A stretch of 64,000 nucleotides of DNA from Gammaproteobacteria bacterium (GTDB lineage Bacteria; Pseudomonadota; Gammaproteobacteria; Pseudomonadales; UBA5518). The stretch covers positions 1,922,001 to 1,986,000 of the forward strand of contig JADIYI010000008.1 of the NCBI GenBank assembly GCA_016705365.1. Direction: 5' to 3'. A program made the position numbers and the translations under genes. The notes beneath the pieces were generated by a model that saw nothing but the letters and a program-made list of their open reading frames with translations, ran no database searches and was not told the DNA's origin. Position 1 is the first letter of the stretch. Each line of letters opens with the position of its first letter. Positions 62,058 through 64,000 of the stretch are shown here, in pieces.

Positions 62058-64000
62058 ATGTCGGCACCGCAGGTGCAAGGCAGGACGCGTGATCCGCTCA
62101 AGGCGCAGTTTTTCGCGGCTGCGGCGTTGTTCGTGCTGCTGTTTGCTTTGTATGCATGGCAGACGGTAGCGCAGCAGCGCGCGGACGCGGAAGCCGAGTT
62201 ACGCTATGTCAACCGTTTGTTCGCCGAGGGAACGCGCGCCACGCTGATCGTGCAGGAGTCACGCCTGCGCATGATCGGAGAACAATTGCGCCAGCTCGGG
62301 GTTGACGAGAATCCCGAGAACGGACGCGCGCTGATCGAGCAGGTTGCCAGCGCCGACAGCGGTATCAAGGCCTTCGGGCTGGTACGAGCGGACGGACAGC
62401 TGGTGCTGACGAGCGGTGTTGCCGCCGGCACCAGGCTTCCCAACCTGGCTCTTGGCGAGAACACCCGCGAGAGTTTCGCCGCGGCATTGCACAGTCACAC
62501 CCTGAAAATCGGGCGTCCCTATTTCATCGAGCGGCTGAACGACTGGGTGATCCCGATGCGGGTGGCGATCCCGGAACCCGATGGCAGCGTGCGCTGGGTG
62601 ATGACTGCAGGGCTCGATCTCGATGGTGGCAACACGCTCTGGGCACGACTGCAACAGCCACCGAAGACCGGGCTTGCGGTAATCCGTGACGATGGCTACC
62701 TGCAATACGCGTCAGTGGTGAATTCCCCGTACATGAACCGCGACACCCTGCGCAAGTTCTACGGGGCGCCGCTCCCGTCGATGGTGATCCAGCAGCTCGG
62801 GGCACTCATCGAGTCAGAAAGGCAGGTCGCCCGGTTGGCGCTGCCAGGGCTCGGCGGCGAATTCCTGGTCTCCGTGGTGCATCTTCCCGAAAGCGGCCTG
62901 ACAGTGGTGGCGGGCACCTCGATGAGACTGCTCCGTTTGCGCGTCCTGAAAGCCCTGGCATTGCCGCTGCTGCTGATGTTCGGTTATCTGCTGGCCACCT
63001 GGCTGGCTTACGGCTATGCGCGCGCCCAGCAGCGTCGTCACGACGGCCGGCTGATGCACCTGGCGCATTACGATCCACTCACCAACCTGCCGAACCGGAC
63101 CCTCGTGATGGACCGCCTGCGCCAGGCGATTGCGATGTCGATGCGGCAGAATCGCGGTGCGGCATTGTTGTTCGCCGATCTCGACAACTTCAAGGTGATC
63201 AACGATACCTACGGGCATCGCTTCGGTGACCGTGTCATTGTGCGCATGGGGGAGATTTTCGGTGCCGCGGTGCGTCCCGGCGATACCGTCGCGCGGCTCG
63301 GCGGTGACGAGTTCCTGATCGTGTTGCCCGACCTGATCGATGACGGCGATGCGAAACTGGTCGCCGAGCGCATTCTCGCGCGCTTTCGCGATGCCATCGA
63401 GATCGATACGCAGCAGATCCACACCTCGGTCAGTATCGGGATTGCGGTGGGACCGCGCGATTCGGATGATCCCGAGGAATTGATGCGTCACGCCGATCTC
63501 GCGCTCTACGATGCCAAGGGGCGCGGGCGTCACTGCTACAGTTTTTTCGACGCGCGGTTGAATCACGCCGCACAGCGACGCACCGCGGTCGAGACGCACC
63601 TGCGCGTGGCGTTGCAGAACCAGCAGGAACTGAGCGTGCACTACCAGCCGATTCACGACCCCGGAGTCGAGGCGCGAATGCACGGCGTGGAGGCCCTGGT
63701 GCGCTGGTATTCCGCGGAGCTTGGCCAGGTATCCCCCGAAGAGTTCATCAAGATCGCGGAAGATGCGGGCCTGATCGGCGATATCGGCCAGTTCGTGATG
63801 CGGCGCGCGATCTTCGATGTCGCGGCTCTGAACGCCGATCTCGGCGTGCAGTTGCGGCTCTCGGTCAACATATCCGCCTCCGAGTTCCGCGAAGGTCGCC
63901 TGCTCGATACCCTGAGCGCGCATTTGCGCGAGGCTGGAATGGCGGCCAAACATCTCATGCTCGAACTCACCGAGAGCGTGATGATCCAGGATCTCGCGCG
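62058..64000 (+). CDS. Membrane GGDEF-EAL protein (3' end outside window)
   Basis: At least 647 residues, cut by the window end. A membrane helix (AAALFVLLFALYAWQ) is followed by a periplasmic sensor domain (about 45-290) and a second helix (ALPLLLMFGYLLATWLAYGY). The GGDEF domain holds RLGGDEFL, with an intact active site, so cyclase activity is possible. The EAL domain starts near VEALVRWYSAE and has NISASEF and LELTESVM; its end is not seen. It makes and/or degrades c-di-GMP. ATG 62058 follows GGAAGGAA. Confidence 0.93.
   Translation, partial: MSAPQVQGRTRDPLKAQFFAAAALFVLLFALYAWQTVAQQRADAEAELRYVNRLFAEGTRATLIVQESRLRMIGEQLRQLGVDENPENGRALIEQVASADSGIKAFGLVRADGQLVLTSGVAAGTRLPNLALGENTRESFAAALHSHTLKIGRPYFIERLNDWVIPMRVAIPEPDGSVRWVMTAGLDLDGGNTLWARLQQPPKTGLAVIRDDGYLQYASVVNSPYMNRDTLRKFYGAPLPSMVIQQLGALIESERQVARLALPGLGGEFLVSVVHLPESGLTVVAGTSMRLLRLRVLKALALPLLLMFGYLLATWLAYGYARAQQRRHDGRLMHLAHYDPLTNLPNRTLVMDRLRQAIAMSMRQNRGAALLFADLDNFKVINDTYGHRFGDRVIVRMGEIFGAAVRPGDTVARLGGDEFLIVLPDLIDDGDAKLVAERILARFRDAIEIDTQQIHTSVSIGIAVGPRDSDDPEELMRHADLALYDAKGRGRHCYSFFDARLNHAAQRRTAVETHLRVALQNQQELSVHYQPIHDPGVEARMHGVEALVRWYSAELGQVSPEEFIKIAEDAGLIGDIGQFVMRRAIFDVAALNADLGVQLRLSVNISASEFREGRLLDTLSAHLREAGMAAKHLMLELTESVMIQDLA

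Overview
The window is GC-rich, densely coded bacterial chromosome. It is most likely from a gammaproteobacterium: dapA, bamC, an MBL-fold hydrolase and purC sit in the conserved gammaproteobacterial order, followed by tRNA-Ser. A 3-alpha-hydroxysteroid-dehydrogenase-like SDR, two cytochrome P450s, an enoyl-CoA hydratase, an MmgE/PrpD protein and acetone carboxylase suggest an environmental degrader of lipids, steroids or branched compounds. FNR-type sites and the O2-independent ubiquinone genes ubiUVT suggest it also lives with little oxygen. I cannot name the genus from sequence alone.

Layout. 0-6 kb holds an esterase, an SDR, a DUF3806 protein and the dapA-bamC-MBL-purC block. 6.0-8.3 kb is an accessory patch beside tRNA-Ser(CGA): an 18-bp duplicate of the tRNA 3' end, a HigB-HigA toxin-antitoxin fused in one frame, a yefM-yoeB pair with a palindromic operator, and an IS66 transposase scrap joined in frame to an enoyl-CoA hydratase. 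9-18 kb holds a large exported HExxH protein, an MmgE/PrpD protein, a TDT transporter, a P450, a capsule-type gene and an OmpA lipoprotein. 18-21.5 kb holds an APH-like kinase, a decayed second copy of a locus that is intact at 38.9-40.6 kb, a LuxR-type regulator, RidA and a MOSC protein.

22-28 kb looks like a low-oxygen module: an FmdE-like protein behind a perfect FNR box, a 12-TM membrane protein, DUF2249, hemerythrin, and ubiT-ubiV-ubiU behind a second FNR-like box. 29.4-38.7 kb is a catabolic island: acetone carboxylase acxABC, a divergent P450, and an operon for a type III CoA-transferase and a 2-hydroxyacyl-CoA-lyase/oxalyl-CoA-decarboxylase-like ThDP enzyme. Together these could form a route from a 2-hydroxy acid through acetone to acetoacetate; this is inference.

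38.9-45.7 kb carries a GT8-like glycosyltransferase with a fatty acid 2-hydroxylase, then a ketopantoate-reductase-like enzyme overlapping a one-module NRPS (C-A-T-TE). The NRPS release domain has Cys at the nucleophile position and seems to lack the usual His. 45.8-59.3 kb holds envelope and hypothetical proteins, a Tat-exported spermidine-dehydrogenase-like flavoprotein, an amidohydrolase lipoprotein, a tight aminotransferase-MFS-B12 radical SAM operon, and mtgA. The window closes with a 2-oxo acid dehydrogenase E1 alpha/beta pair plus a free-standing lipoyl domain, and a GGDEF-EAL protein cut by the window end. No rRNA, CRISPR array or complete insertion sequence was seen.
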